Shown here: positions 1 through 8,215 of the stretch, one piece after another
Numbering within the stretch: position 1 is the first letter of the stretch
Layout: each line of letters starts with the position of its first letter
Assembly: GCA_021817755.1 (NCBI GenBank)
Contig: JAKAGC010000058.1
Coordinates: forward strand, 1-11,606
Direction: 5' to 3'
Length of the DNA: 11,606 nucleotides
Source: Acidobacteriota bacterium
Lineage (GTDB): Bacteria; Acidobacteriota; Aminicenantia; UBA2199
Made by a program: the position numbers and the translations under genes
Notes under the pieces: generated by a model
What the model was told of the DNA's origin: nothing
Seen by the model: only the letters and a program-made list of their open reading frames with translations
Database searches by the model: none

Positions 1-1100
1 ATTATTGCTGCAATGATTCCCCAGGTAAGAAACCGCGAACGTTTCTTTTCTTCCGTACCAATGGGGATATGCTCCATTAAATTATCCGAAGATAGATCAT
101 TTTCAGGGCCTACCATAGGAACCGGTGTATTTAATTCCGCTTGAAATTTCCGGTCCTCTTCTTCGATGGTGTCTGCATAGAGCTCTCCCATATATGCAGT
201 CAATGACGCTTTAAAGGCTGAAAATTCCTCGGGTTTGAAATATTTAAATACATAATTACGAAAATCTTTGATATTGACAAACCGTTTGTTAATATCGGGA
301 TTCAATGTCTTCTTAAAGAAGTTGATCAAGTTGGTAAGAAATCCGATATCGGTAGAGGGAAGATCCGATACGAAGCTAATGCTGGTAAACGTCGATTCAA
401 AATCCTCACCGGGCAGATAGGAAAAATAATTTCCTGTGAGCATGCGATATACGAGATATCCCAGGTGATAAAAATCCGAGCGGTTCACTATTTTTTCTCT
501 GCGGATGAATTCGGGAGGTAACCAGGCTCCGTACATTCGTATCATTTCCGACATGGCGTCCTGGTTTTCATCCAGCAGCGACCATATTCCAAAGTATTTC
601 ACATAGATATTTCCTTCATAATCCAGGAGAATATGATCCGGTGTCAAGAATCCATGGAATACATTCTGGCCCTTCACAGCCAGGGAGGAACACACTTCGA
701 TCAACGATGCAATCGCTGCCGCGATCGAGAATGCCAGTCCGAAGGGAACAAATTTTTTCTTTCTGGAAGCATCTTCAACCAATTGAGCCAGTGTTTTCCC
801 TTCCAGGAACGGAAAGATAAAAAACATATCGTTTTCTGTTCGAACCAGTTTTTCCGGTGTATACAGATTAGGAGTTCCCACCTGGTTAATTTTCTGACAC
901 AGAGTATTCGTACGATTCCATTCTTCAGGAGTTGTGAATAAAAATGGATATACATGACCGATCAACCGATGTTGCAACGGTGTATTCTTTCCTTCTTCCA
1001 ATTCCACTGCCCGGAAATTCGTTCCAATCGAATCTTTTGACAGCTCCTCCATCAACACATAATTACCCGGTACACGCAACGCGATTTTTTCACTTTTCAT
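1..1100 (-). CDS. Kinase-fold membrane protein, probable pseudokinase (3' part beyond window)
   Basis: I translated this frame directly: 366 codons are visible from ATG at 1100, preceded by AAGGGA, and the gene runs off the left edge. The C-lobe resembles a bacterial Ser/Thr kinase. FHGFLTPDHILLD (residues 148-160) sits where HRDLKPxNILLD belongs, KYFG (168-171) where DFG belongs, and LPPEF (194-198) where the APE motif belongs. The catalytic Asp of HRD, the metal-binding Asp of DFG and a clear glycine-rich loop or VAIK lysine are all absent, so catalysis is unlikely. After about residue 300 comes an acidic linker, then basic EKKRSR (351-356) and the start of a hydrophobic helix (from 357) that is probably membrane-spanning. 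That matches cytoplasmic kinase domain plus transmembrane layout of PknB-like receptors. The role could be a regulatory scaffold. It is divergent from the ABC operon. The kinase-fold call is fairly secure; the inactive state is inferred. Confidence 0.72.
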   Translation of the reverse strand, partial: MKSEKIALRVPGNYVLMEELSKDSIGTNFRAVELEEGKNTPLQHRLIGHVYPFLFTTPEEWNRTNTLCQKINQVGTPNLYTPEKLVRTENDMFFIFPFLEGKTLAQLVEDASRKKKFVPFGLAFSIAAAIASLIEVCSSLAVKGQNVFHGFLTPDHILLDYEGNIYVKYFGIWSLLDENQDAMSEMIRMYGAWLPPEFIRREKIVNRSDFYHLGYLVYRMLTGNYFSYLPGEDFESTFTSISFVSDLPSTDIGFLTNLINFFKKTLNPDINKRFVNIKDFRNYVFKYFKPEEFSAFKASLTAYMGELYADTIEEEDRKFQAELNTPVPMVGPENDLSSDNLMEHIPIGTEEKKRSRFLTWGIIAAI

Positions 1101-1132
1101 TTTTTGTCCCTTCGGTAAGATTTGTCTTATGC

Positions 1133-1160
1133 AAGATATACTATAAAGGATTTTCGTCAA
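1133..1160 (-). promoter_or_regulatory. Candidate promoter of the kinase-like gene
   Basis: On the minus strand TTGACG (1160-1155) is followed after 16 bases by TATCTT (1138-1133), about 33 bases before the ATG at 1100. The -35 matches 5 of 6 consensus positions and the -10 only 4 of 6. The region between the two divergent genes holds no other gene. Confidence 0.35.
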
Positions 1161-1230
1161 AAATTCAATATCCATAGTAAAAATATTTTCATACCTGAAT
1201 CATCTTCATTTTCCTTTATCTATCGCGTAC

Positions 1231-1259
1231 TTTTCATTTTATTTTATATATGATAGAAT
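1231..1259 (+). promoter_or_regulatory. Candidate promoter of the ABC exporter operon, leaderless geometry
   Basis: TTTTCA (1231-1236) and TAGAAT (1254-1259) are separated by 17 bases. The expected transcription start, about 7 bases after the -10, falls at or next to the ATG at 1266. No Shine-Dalgarno sequence precedes that ATG, which fits a leaderless or near-leaderless mRNA. An overlapping TATGAT (1249-1254) is an alternative -10. Confidence 0.42.
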
Positions 1260-1265
1260 ACCTTC

Positions 1266-2207
1266 ATGGAAAAAAAAATCTTAGAAATAAAAAATCTAAC
1301 CAAAACGTACGGTGAACTTACTGCTTTAAATAGTTTTTCTTTATCCCTTGAAAAAGGAGAAATCCTCGGGTTACTCGGGCCAAACGGCGCTGGAAAAACA
1401 ACCATGATTTCCATTCTTTCCGGCATAGTTAAAGATTTTTCCGGGACTGTCACATTTAAAAATGAAAATCTCTTTTCCAACAGGGAATTAAAGAATTATA
1501 TGGGAATCGTTCCCCAGGATATGGCATTTTATGAAGACTTGAATGCCATGGAAAATCTCATGTTCTGGGGAGGATTATACAATCTTCCCAATTCGACACT
1601 AAAAAAACGCGCTGCTCAATTACTCGAACTGGTAGAATTGGGCACAAGAGCTAAAGAGCCGATAAAGAATTTCTCCGGTGGGATGAAACGGAGACTTAAT
1701 ATCGCAATCGGTCTGATTCACAACCCTGAATTACTTTTACTCGATGAACCCACTGTGGGTATCGATGTCCAGGCTAAAGTAAATATACTCGATATTATTA
1801 AAAATGTCGGAGAACAAGGCACTGCTGTTATTTTTACCACCCACCAGTTGGCTGAAGTGGAACAGATTTGCTCCCGTATAGTAATCATGGATAAAGGTAC
1901 ATTGTTGGCTCAAGGAACCATGGATGAATTAATCCGCATTGTGGGTGGGAAAGAGATGGTGGATGTGGAAGGTGAATTCTCAGCCAACCACTTCTCAGAA
2001 ATAATTAAAAACCAGAACCACCAGGGAATCGAAATTCTCAGTGTATCTGACAATCTCGCCAATCTCGCTTTCGATAATACGGACCTTATCCCTTCCATGA
2101 TGGAACAACTTTTCAAAAATCAAATCGTGGTTTCAGATTTAAAGATCAAATCCCCTAACCTGGAAGCGGTCTTTTTAAAATTAACGGGAAGGAGTTTAAG
2201 AGATTGA
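1266..2207 (+). CDS. ABC-2 type exporter, ATP-binding protein
   Basis: This is a cytoplasmic ATPase of 313 residues that would power the two permeases encoded next. All nucleotide-binding motifs are intact: Walker A GPNGAGKTT (38-46), Q-loop glutamine 84 in IVPQD, signature FSGGM (136-140), Walker B LLLLDEP (156-162) and the switch histidine 193 in TTHQ. The C-terminal extension ends in SPNLEAVFLKLTGR, typical of the DrrA/CcmA-like branch of ABC-2 exporters. Length is normal for that group. No ribosome binding site precedes the ATG, but the protein begins correctly at MEKKILEIKNLTKTYG, and the promoter position explains a leaderless start. Its stop overlaps the next start. The substrate cannot be read from the sequence; lipid, drug, peptide or polysaccharide export are all possible for the family. 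Confidence 0.93.
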   Translation: MEKKILEIKNLTKTYGELTALNSFSLSLEKGEILGLLGPNGAGKTTMISILSGIVKDFSGTVTFKNENLFSNRELKNYMGIVPQDMAFYEDLNAMENLMFWGGLYNLPNSTLKKRAAQLLELVELGTRAKEPIKNFSGGMKRRLNIAIGLIHNPELLLLDEPTVGIDVQAKVNILDIIKNVGEQGTAVIFTTHQLAEVEQICSRIVIMDKGTLLAQGTMDELIRIVGGKEMVDVEGEFSANHFSEIIKNQNHQGIEILSVSDNLANLAFDNTDLIPSMMEQLFKNQIVVSDLKIKSPNLEAVFLKLTGRSLRD

Positions 2208-3445
2208 AACGCATATTATTAATTATAAAAAACGATGTGAAGCGACGTATTAAATCTCCCCTGGGTATTCTGTTATTTCTCCTGATTCCTATCGTAATGA
2301 CTGCCATCATTGGGATGATTTTCAGCCCTCGAGCCGGAAATGCACAACTTCCTCCCATAAAGATCATTCTGGTGGATAATGATAAAAGTTTGGGTTCAAA
2401 ATTCTTTACCGGTGCATTCGATACAAAAGAAATAAAAGATTTATTCCAGGTGACCATGGCCGAGGAGAACGAAGGCAAACGTTTAATTTCAAAAGGTAAA
2501 GCGTCTGCTCTGATTATTATTCCTGCCAAATTCACCGATGATCTGTCCAATCAAAAAAAGACCACGATTCATCTGATTAAGAATCCATCCGAGGAATTCT
2601 TACCCGGAATAGTAGAGGAATTCGTAAATACCATGGGAATCGTTATTTCCGGTTTTGTGCAGGTATTTGAACCGGAAATAAAAATCATGAAAAAATTCAC
2701 GGACATGGACCTTGAAAACCTTTCCATACCGGAAGCCACGCCTTTCCTGGAAGCCATGAAAACTAAGTTTTTATCTTTGAAAAAGTTTACATCCCCCATG
2801 TTGATTGAATTGAAAAAAGAAACCAGTGCAACAGATAAAAAGAAAAAGGAACCGGAGTTCAATTTATTTGCGCTCATAATGCCCGGTATGCTGGTGATGT
2901 TTCTATTATTCGTTGTCGAGGGAATCATGAGGGAAATCCTGGCAGATAAAGAAAACGGTATTCTTCAACGGATGATGTTTTCACCCCTTCGGATAATGGA
3001 TTTTATTATTTCCCGAATATTCAGCGGTTTTGTAGTTGGCGTACTCATGTTCTGGATTGCAGTCGTGATCGGCGCCCTTCTTTTTGAAATCAAATGGGGC
3101 AATTACTGGTATTTATTCATATTAATCGCGCTTACCAGTTTTTGGGCCGCATCTTTTTTCGCGTTATTAAATGCTTTTTTTAAGAACAGGAACCAGGCCG
3201 CTGCTTTTTCTGCACCCATTATACTCGTATTCAGTGCATTTGGAGGCAGTATGCTCCCGCTTGAACAGATTCCTGCTCAAATGAGATGGGTATCCACTAT
3301 TACCCTAAATCATTGGTTCATTACCGGCGCTATCAAAATCGGTAGTAATGAATTTCCTATCGTTCCATTACTCGTTCTTTTCATCTTGGGGGTTATCCTC
3401 TTTATATTGGCCGTAATATCCCTGAACCGGAGAATTAAAATATGA
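2204..3445 (+). CDS. ABC-2 type exporter, permease subunit 1
   Basis: A 413-residue membrane protein with the ABC2_membrane_3 layout: a cytoplasmic N-terminus, one transmembrane helix at about residues 20-40, a large extracytoplasmic domain (about 41-220), and then five or so hydrophobic helices to the C-terminus. The segment REILADKENGILQRMMFSP (about 242-260) lies just after the second membrane helix and is the coupling-helix region typical of these permeases. The start is TTG at 2204. It overlaps the ATPase stop codon by four bases and is preceded by a strong GGGAAGGAG (2186-2194) at 9-base spacing, so translation is coupled. It probably pairs with the following permease as a heterodimer. 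Substrate is unknown. Confidence 0.9.
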   Translation: MKRILLIIKNDVKRRIKSPLGILLFLLIPIVMTAIIGMIFSPRAGNAQLPPIKIILVDNDKSLGSKFFTGAFDTKEIKDLFQVTMAEENEGKRLISKGKASALIIIPAKFTDDLSNQKKTTIHLIKNPSEEFLPGIVEEFVNTMGIVISGFVQVFEPEIKIMKKFTDMDLENLSIPEATPFLEAMKTKFLSLKKFTSPMLIELKKETSATDKKKKEPEFNLFALIMPGMLVMFLLFVVEGIMREILADKENGILQRMMFSPLRIMDFIISRIFSGFVVGVLMFWIAVVIGALLFEIKWGNYWYLFILIALTSFWAASFFALLNAFFKNRNQAAAFSAPIILVFSAFGGSMLPLEQIPAQMRWVSTITLNHWFITGAIKIGSNEFPIVPLLVLFILGVILFILAVISLNRRIKI

Positions 3446-4563
3446 GAAAAATCTGGCATATCGGTATCACCGATTTAAAATTAATCGTAAAAGATAAAAT
3501 GTTTTTTTTCTGGTCTCTGCTTTTCCCTATGATATTCATCTACATATTCGGTTCTTTATTTACCGCAGGCCGTACCGATACCAAATCCGCCCTAATGGTA
3601 TTAAATAAAGATAAAGGTCAGTGGGGCGCTTACCTCATCGAAAAAATCGACGCTCCCGGTATTGAATTAAAAAAGGTCGATGCTATCCCCAAAGACTATA
3701 TCCGGTTTGTAATTATCCCCGAAAACTTTTCCCAGAATATCGAAGCATTCAAAAGTCAATCGATAACGCTTATGCAGAAATCCGATTCCAACTTGAAAGC
3801 GGGACGCATGGCAGAAACCAAAATCATGCAATCCATTATCAAATTAATAACAGAGATGATCATCAAAGGTGAAAAGGATATAAAAACCTTTTTCGATAAG
3901 AAACCAGAATTCCGTTCAATGGTGGAGATTAAAACGCGTTTTCCCGACAAAACGATTACAAAAATACCTTCCGGGTTTGATCATACCATCCCCGGCATAC
4001 TTGTTCAGTTTATAATGATAATGGTATTGGTTTCAGGTGGAATAATCGTAATGGAAGATCGCAAGCGCGGTATTCTTTCGCGTGTATTGTTTTCTTCTGC
4101 GTCGTATCTCGAATTACTCGGTGGGAAATTTTTCGGACGTTTATTAATGGGACTCCTCCAGTCTCTCATATTGATAATCGTTGGAATGATTATGTTTCAC
4201 CTCAATCTCGGTAATTTCTTGTATTCATTTTTAAACATACTCATATTTTCTGCCTGTATGGCCTGTCTCAGTATATTCATTGGTTCAGTGTTGAATAGCG
4301 AAGAAGTCATCGTCGGAGTCGCCATATTAACCGGAAATATTTTCGCTGCCCTCGGTGGGTCCTGGTGGCCAATGGAAGTCGTACCCGATACCTTTAAAAT
4401 TGTGGGAATGATATCACCTTCGTATTGGGCAATGAAAACATTTCATCAGGTCATCTTTTTCAAGGAGGGATTTTCGGAAATCCTTATTAATTTTGTAGTT
4501 CTTTCCGTATTTTTCCTTGTATTTATGTTTTTGGCAGTCCGGTATTTTAAAATAAGAGATTAA
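3442..4563 (+). CDS. ABC-2 type exporter, permease subunit 2
   Basis: A 373-residue membrane protein with the same layout as its upstream neighbour: first helix at about residues 21-40, an extracytoplasmic domain rich in Lys and Glu, and five C-terminal helices starting near HTIPGILVQF. The motif EDRKRGILSRVLFSS matches the cytoplasmic coupling segment of subunit 1. The ATG overlaps the preceding TGA by four bases, with GGAG (3429-3432) at 9-base spacing. Two different permeases with one ATPase imply an asymmetric channel, as in YbhFSR-type exporters, but no HlyD-like periplasmic adaptor gene is present here. This is the last gene of the operon; no strong hairpin terminator follows. Confidence 0.9.
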   Translation: MRKIWHIGITDLKLIVKDKMFFFWSLLFPMIFIYIFGSLFTAGRTDTKSALMVLNKDKGQWGAYLIEKIDAPGIELKKVDAIPKDYIRFVIIPENFSQNIEAFKSQSITLMQKSDSNLKAGRMAETKIMQSIIKLITEMIIKGEKDIKTFFDKKPEFRSMVEIKTRFPDKTITKIPSGFDHTIPGILVQFIMIMVLVSGGIIVMEDRKRGILSRVLFSSASYLELLGGKFFGRLLMGLLQSLILIIVGMIMFHLNLGNFLYSFLNILIFSACMACLSIFIGSVLNSEEVIVGVAILTGNIFAALGGSWWPMEVVPDTFKIVGMISPSYWAMKTFHQVIFFKEGFSEILINFVVLSVFFLVFMFLAVRYFKIRD

Positions 4564-5050
4564 ATTAAAACCTGTTAAAACATACACACTCGTTCGCTTG
4601 TGATTCTAAAATGTGCAGATGAATTCTAATTAAAAAAGCATGATTTTAAAACTATAAGAAATGATTAGAGAAATTATTACAGAATTCGGTGTAAAAATTT
4701 ACTGAAAAAATTCCCATATGTTTCGAAAAGAGGATTGGAATACATCCGAACGCGTTACGGAAAACATAAAGAGGCATTTACTATTCCGTAGAATTGGCGA
4801 TTTAAAGATAATAAATGAAATGGTAAATTCATTACTCAAAAAGCAGTAATTCGCAATTAAAAAAAAGAAAATAAATTCTAAACGGGCAGACTAAACCAAA
4901 CGAGGGTATTAAATGCATTTGGTTCCCTAATAATAGGATTTTTCAACACTTAAATTTAAATAGGAAGAAGAGGTAAAATAAATGTTTTATTTTTATTAGT
5001 TTTTGCACAAAATCTTTTGAGGAACAATTTAATGTTTATTGAGTTGTGAA

Positions 5051-5079
5051 TTGACTTTAAATGTAATTTATGGTAAAAA
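5051..5079 (+). promoter_or_regulatory. Candidate promoter for the GHKL-nuclease gene
   Basis: TTGACT (5051-5056), a 17-base spacer and TAAAAA (5074-5079) form a plausible but weak promoter upstream of the small frame at 5101 and the large gene at 5236. The region is so AT-rich that chance matches are likely. Confidence 0.27.
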
Positions 5080-5100
5080 TAAAGATTGAGGAAATCAAAT

Positions 5101-5211
5101 ATGAAAATCTCGGATAACAGATTTCTACTGAATTTATTTTATACTAAACTTCAATTATTCAACCGCCAAACGAGTTTATATTCCTTTAATGAGAAGGTTA
5201 GATTTAATTAA
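5101..5211 (+). CDS. Possible 36-residue leader or upstream peptide
   Basis: A short frame starts with ATG at 5101, preceded by GAGG about 9 bases upstream, and ends with TAA at 5209-5211, 24 bases before the ATG of the large ATPase gene. The peptide starts MKISDNRFLLNLFYTKLQLF and resembles nothing I know. It may be a translated upstream ORF or chance. The reasonable ribosome binding site is the only positive evidence. Confidence 0.2.
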   Translation: MKISDNRFLLNLFYTKLQLFNRQTSLYSFNEKVRFN

Positions 5212-5235
5212 AATACAGAAAAATTTGAGGAGAAG

Positions 5236-6933
5236 ATGAATACATATATTTATGAGCCAATAGTAAATGAAACCCAAGAGTTTATAGAAATCGCAAATGA
5301 TTTTGCAAATCCACTAGATATAGTAAGGGAAGCAATAAGCAATTCATATGACGCTAAGTGTTCAAATATTTACTTAGATTTTTCAGTGGTGCAGGAGTAT
5401 GGAGAATCAACCTTTAAAATATCAATTGAAGATGATGGCGCTGGAATGAATGAAAATCAAATGAAAGCATTTTTCGATTTGGGTAATTCTACTCGCAAAA
5501 ATGATAAATCGTGTATTGGCGAAAAAGGACATGGAACAAAAGTATACTTTAATAGCAAAAAAATAATTGTAACCTCACATCAAAACAATAGAAAGATTGT
5601 TGGTCAAGTTGAAAATCCATATTACGAGCTTCATTCAGGGAAAAAACCCAAAATTTCAATTTCATTATCAGATGAAATTCATTCTGATGGAACTAAAATA
5701 GAAATATTAGGTTATAATTCTAATCGTAGGGATAAATTTACTCACGACAATCTACGAGATTATATCCTTTGGTTTACAAAACATGGCAGCATAGATATTC
5801 TTTATGAAAAATGTCCATATAAATCAATAAAACTGCATCTGAAAGGATTAGATAGAAATGAAGAGGCAGAAACCATTGAATATGGTCATATTTTCCCTAA
5901 AGAAAGTGTTACTCTGGAAGAATTACTGACTACTTATGACGCCAAAGCACCTGATTATTACTGCAAGAGGATTAAGAAAGCAGTATGCCTTAAAAATCAC
6001 CCAGAAATAAAAATCCAAGTAATTTTTTCTATTGAAGGGAAATATTTAAAATATAATTATAATAATATGCTCCGCAGGCCAGGTTATACTGCCCCTAGTG
6101 GCTCATATACGATGCAAGAAAGATATGGATTATGGCTATGCAAAGATTTTATTCCAATACAAAAAAAAAATGAATGGGTTACACTAAAAGGTCAGGAATT
6201 TACTCGTTTTCAGGCATTTATTAATTGTCAAGAATTCAAATTAACAGCCAATCGTGGTTCTGTTGAAAACACTCCATCGGAACTTATGCTTGATATTGAA
6301 GATTCATGTAAAATGATTTTTAAAGAAATCATTGAGAGTGACGATTGGAGTAATATAGATTGGTTAGAAGGAGAAGTAGTAGCTTCTCAAACAATAGAAA
6401 AAGAAAAGAAGAATTTTAAGTGGAGATTGGATAAAATAAAAAAAGCAAATATCGCAAAATATGAGAATATTATTCTAATTAAACCTAATAGAGAATCGGG
6501 AGTTTATTCATTATTTTTGATATTATCTACTCTCAAGAAAGATTTATTTCCTTTTAGTATAATCGACTATGACACTCACGAAGGTATAGATGTAATAGTA
6601 AAAGGCGATAGTACTACTCCACTTTCTTCAGCTCGGACTTTTTATGTTGAGTTTAAATATTCATTGGAGAATAATTTTAATCACGCATTCGAAAATTTAC
6701 ATAGCATAATTTGTTGGGATACGAAAATTAAACATGACGAAGAAGTTACTGATTTAAATAAAGAAAGTAGACGAATGGTGATAATCCAACCCGGAAATGG
6801 TATTCAATATACTACTTATTGGTTAGAAAATCAAAGAAAACAACATAGAATACAAATATATGTACTAAAAGACTTTCTAAAGCAAAAATTGAATATTGAT
6901 TTTCGTCCTAGACATTCTGATGATACTGTTTAG
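5236..6933 (+). CDS. GHKL (MORC/HSP90-like) ATPase fused to a probable PD-(D/E)XK nuclease domain
   Basis: A 565-residue soluble protein with no signal peptide or membrane helix. Residues 20-160 carry the GHKL ATP-binding fold: N-box E32, N36 and D39 in REAISNSYDA, the DDGAG motif (66-70), and a glycine-rich lid IGEKGHGTK (94-102). The next 200 residues probably form the S5-like transducer that accompanies the fold in MutL, HSP90 and MORC proteins; K335 and R340 in FKLTANRGS may contact ATP. The C-terminal part (about 410-550) looks like a restriction-type nuclease: helix with E420, then GIDVIV with D452, then YVEFK with E472 and K474. The ATG has GAGGAG directly upstream. The gene stands alone, flanked by AT-rich gaps. 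An ATP-gated nuclease for phage or plasmid defence is an inference. The ATPase call is firm; the nuclease call is likely. Confidence 0.85.
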   Translation: MNTYIYEPIVNETQEFIEIANDFANPLDIVREAISNSYDAKCSNIYLDFSVVQEYGESTFKISIEDDGAGMNENQMKAFFDLGNSTRKNDKSCIGEKGHGTKVYFNSKKIIVTSHQNNRKIVGQVENPYYELHSGKKPKISISLSDEIHSDGTKIEILGYNSNRRDKFTHDNLRDYILWFTKHGSIDILYEKCPYKSIKLHLKGLDRNEEAETIEYGHIFPKESVTLEELLTTYDAKAPDYYCKRIKKAVCLKNHPEIKIQVIFSIEGKYLKYNYNNMLRRPGYTAPSGSYTMQERYGLWLCKDFIPIQKKNEWVTLKGQEFTRFQAFINCQEFKLTANRGSVENTPSELMLDIEDSCKMIFKEIIESDDWSNIDWLEGEVVASQTIEKEKKNFKWRLDKIKKANIAKYENIILIKPNRESGVYSLFLILSTLKKDLFPFSIIDYDTHEGIDVIVKGDSTTPLSSARTFYVEFKYSLENNFNHAFENLHSIICWDTKIKHDEEVTDLNKESRRMVIIQPGNGIQYTTYWLENQRKQHRIQIYVLKDFLKQKLNIDFRPRHSDDTV

Positions 6934-7090
6934 TTGAAATCAAAAATTCTCAATTGAATTAAACAGCTATCTGCTCAAGCTCAAATACTTTTTATATTAT
7001 AGTAAAAAATTTAGAATCAGAATTTTTAATTATATCTCAAATTTTAATTAAAAAGAATCCTAATAAAAGCAATCTGCTATCCTATAAATC
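6934..7090. other. Convergent intergenic region, possible weak bidirectional terminator
   Basis: The ATPase gene and the peptide/propeller array converge here. The only symmetric element noted is an AT-only inverted repeat, AAAAATT (7005-7011) and AATTTTT (7021-7027), around a 9-base loop. It could end transcripts from either side, but a stem without G or C is weak. No copy of the array's promoter or leader is present, so the array ends at 7091. Confidence 0.25.
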
Positions 7091-8119
7091 CTATTTCACA
7101 TCTGTTACGTGCAATTCCCATTCTTCCGTATCCTGGTTATCCACCAACCAGTAGAATTTATCTTCAAAAATTGTAAAATTTCTCTCATATGGAAAATGTA
7201 CCCATGGAATATATGACTTTTTTATTAATTTCCCATGCCAATCAGTAATGACCACTTCTCGTTGATCTCCCTTCCGAACAAAAGTAAGGAAATAGATTTT
7301 GTTCTTTCCTACGAAAAATTGATAAAAATCCGGGTAGTAATCCGGGTGTTCAAAATAAAATTGATTATTGAATAAATCCCACTGCCCATTATTTTTTAAT
7401 TGTATTTTGAGATCATTCTCATACCAATCCGGGAATTTGGTTTTTTCAATTTCCAATTTAACTTGCGAGATATTTTTCCCATCTTTATCAAAACACTGGA
7501 CAAATAACCCACGCATCGAATCGCCTATAAAAATTTTATCCTCAAAAATAACGACTTCATGATTATCATAAAAAAAGCGGTAAGGTCTCCTTGCACCTTT
7601 CCAGGTAATCGGTTTGTACTTAAACCAATAAAGTAATTTTTCAAATTTCATCCCTTCATCCGGTGAAAAGGTAAACAATGAAATTTCATTACTCGAATCT
7701 TCATTACCATTTTTTCTGACACTCTGCTGATTTACAAACTTTTTACCGATTGGGTAGAAAAAAAGATTTCTTATTCCCCGAGTTTTAAATTCTTTTTGAA
7801 ATTTACCATCTCTTGAATAATAGATGTTTTTCCCCTGGATATATCTAAAAATATATTCTTTATTTAAAATAACACGTCCAACATACTGGGCTTCGCCGGG
7901 ACCTTCACCGGAGCGGCAAAGTTGGGCGATATGTTTAAAATTTTTAAATGAATAAAGATGAAGTTGATTCGTTTCATCACTAATAAGTAATATTTGTCCA
8001 TCGATTAAGAGATTTGTAGGTTTTGCAAGTTCTTTTAAAATGGCAAGTCTTTGACCTTGCAGAAAAATCCCAAAACCGATTAATAAAAAAAGAATTATAA
8101 ACCGGATTATCTTTTTCAT
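7091..8119 (-). CDS. Exported 6-bladed beta-propeller protein, unit 1
   Basis: A 342-residue protein with a basic, hydrophobic N-terminal signal (about residues 1-22) and no lipobox cysteine, so it is probably periplasmic or secreted. SGEGPGE (70-76) is a hallmark of the 6-bladed beta-propeller family (DUF5128/BF3164-like). Repeated blades carry patterns such as YYSRDGKFQKEF, ITWKG and FEDKIFIGDSMRGLFVQ. The C-terminus WLVDNQDTEEWELH is shared exactly with the two paralogues downstream in the window. It is the most diverged of the three and the last gene of the array. The start ATG at 8119 has only a weak GGAAA upstream, and 96 bases separate it from the peptide stop. Propellers of this kind usually bind ligands or proteins; a role as partner, receptor or chaperone of the neighbouring peptide is inferred from pairing alone. 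Confidence 0.8.
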   Translation of the reverse strand: MKKIIRFIILFLLIGFGIFLQGQRLAILKELAKPTNLLIDGQILLISDETNQLHLYSFKNFKHIAQLCRSGEGPGEAQYVGRVILNKEYIFRYIQGKNIYYSRDGKFQKEFKTRGIRNLFFYPIGKKFVNQQSVRKNGNEDSSNEISLFTFSPDEGMKFEKLLYWFKYKPITWKGARRPYRFFYDNHEVVIFEDKIFIGDSMRGLFVQCFDKDGKNISQVKLEIEKTKFPDWYENDLKIQLKNNGQWDLFNNQFYFEHPDYYPDFYQFFVGKNKIYFLTFVRKGDQREVVITDWHGKLIKKSYIPWVHFPYERNFTIFEDKFYWLVDNQDTEEWELHVTDVK

Positions 8120-8167
8120 AACATCATATTTCCATTTTATTAATTAGCTAAATATATAATCTTTCAA

Positions 8168-8197
8168 TGGGCAAAGGAAACAACATTCCTTTGCCCA
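8168..8197 (-). promoter_or_regulatory. Intercistronic hairpin between peptide 1 and propeller 1
   Basis: TGGGCAAAGGAA (8168-8179) and its exact reverse complement TTCCTTTGCCCA (8186-8197) form a perfect 12-bp stem with a 6-base loop, 18 bases after the peptide stop. No long U-run follows on the transcribed side. It may protect the 3' end of a short peptide mRNA, pause polymerase or direct RNA processing. Hairpins of unrelated sequence occupy the same position in the other two cassettes. Confidence 0.78.
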
Positions 8198-8215
8198 CGA
8201 AATAACATTAATAAT

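Larger units (their letters stand above)
4564..5235. other. 672-base AT-rich gene-poor stretch with possible gene remnants
   Basis: No convincing gene lies here. Two overlapping short plus-strand readings look protein-like. One is a 43-codon frame at 4718-4849, rich in charged residues and ending in NSLLKKQ, with no ribosome binding site. The other begins at ATG 4661, hits TGA at 4703, and continues in the same frame as KKFPYVSKRGLEYIRTRYG until a TAG near 4790. Such broken readings could be decayed remains of a former gene, but I cannot name a family. No tRNA, insertion-sequence ends or clear repeats were seen. The stretch marks the change from the exporter operon to markedly more AT-rich DNA. 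Confidence 0.4.

Noticed and set aside
633-941. Plus-strand 102-codon frame and its neighbours within 1-1177
   Set aside because: They are antisense shadows of the kinase-like gene, which gives a coherent translation over all 366 visible codons.
1266-4563. The ABC exporter as the export system for the cysteine-rich peptides
   Set aside because: The peptides carry Sec-type signals, the operon lies more than 3 kb away on the other strand, and the ATPase/ABC-2 permeases lack a peptidase domain.
4580-4610. Possible terminator after the exporter operon (CACA...TGTG)
   Set aside because: Only about four pairs can form and no U-run follows.
4898-5175. Nine-base repeat CCAAACGAG occurring twice, considered as attachment sites or target duplication
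   Set aside because: It is too short, the flanks differ, and no integrase or transposase lies between the copies.
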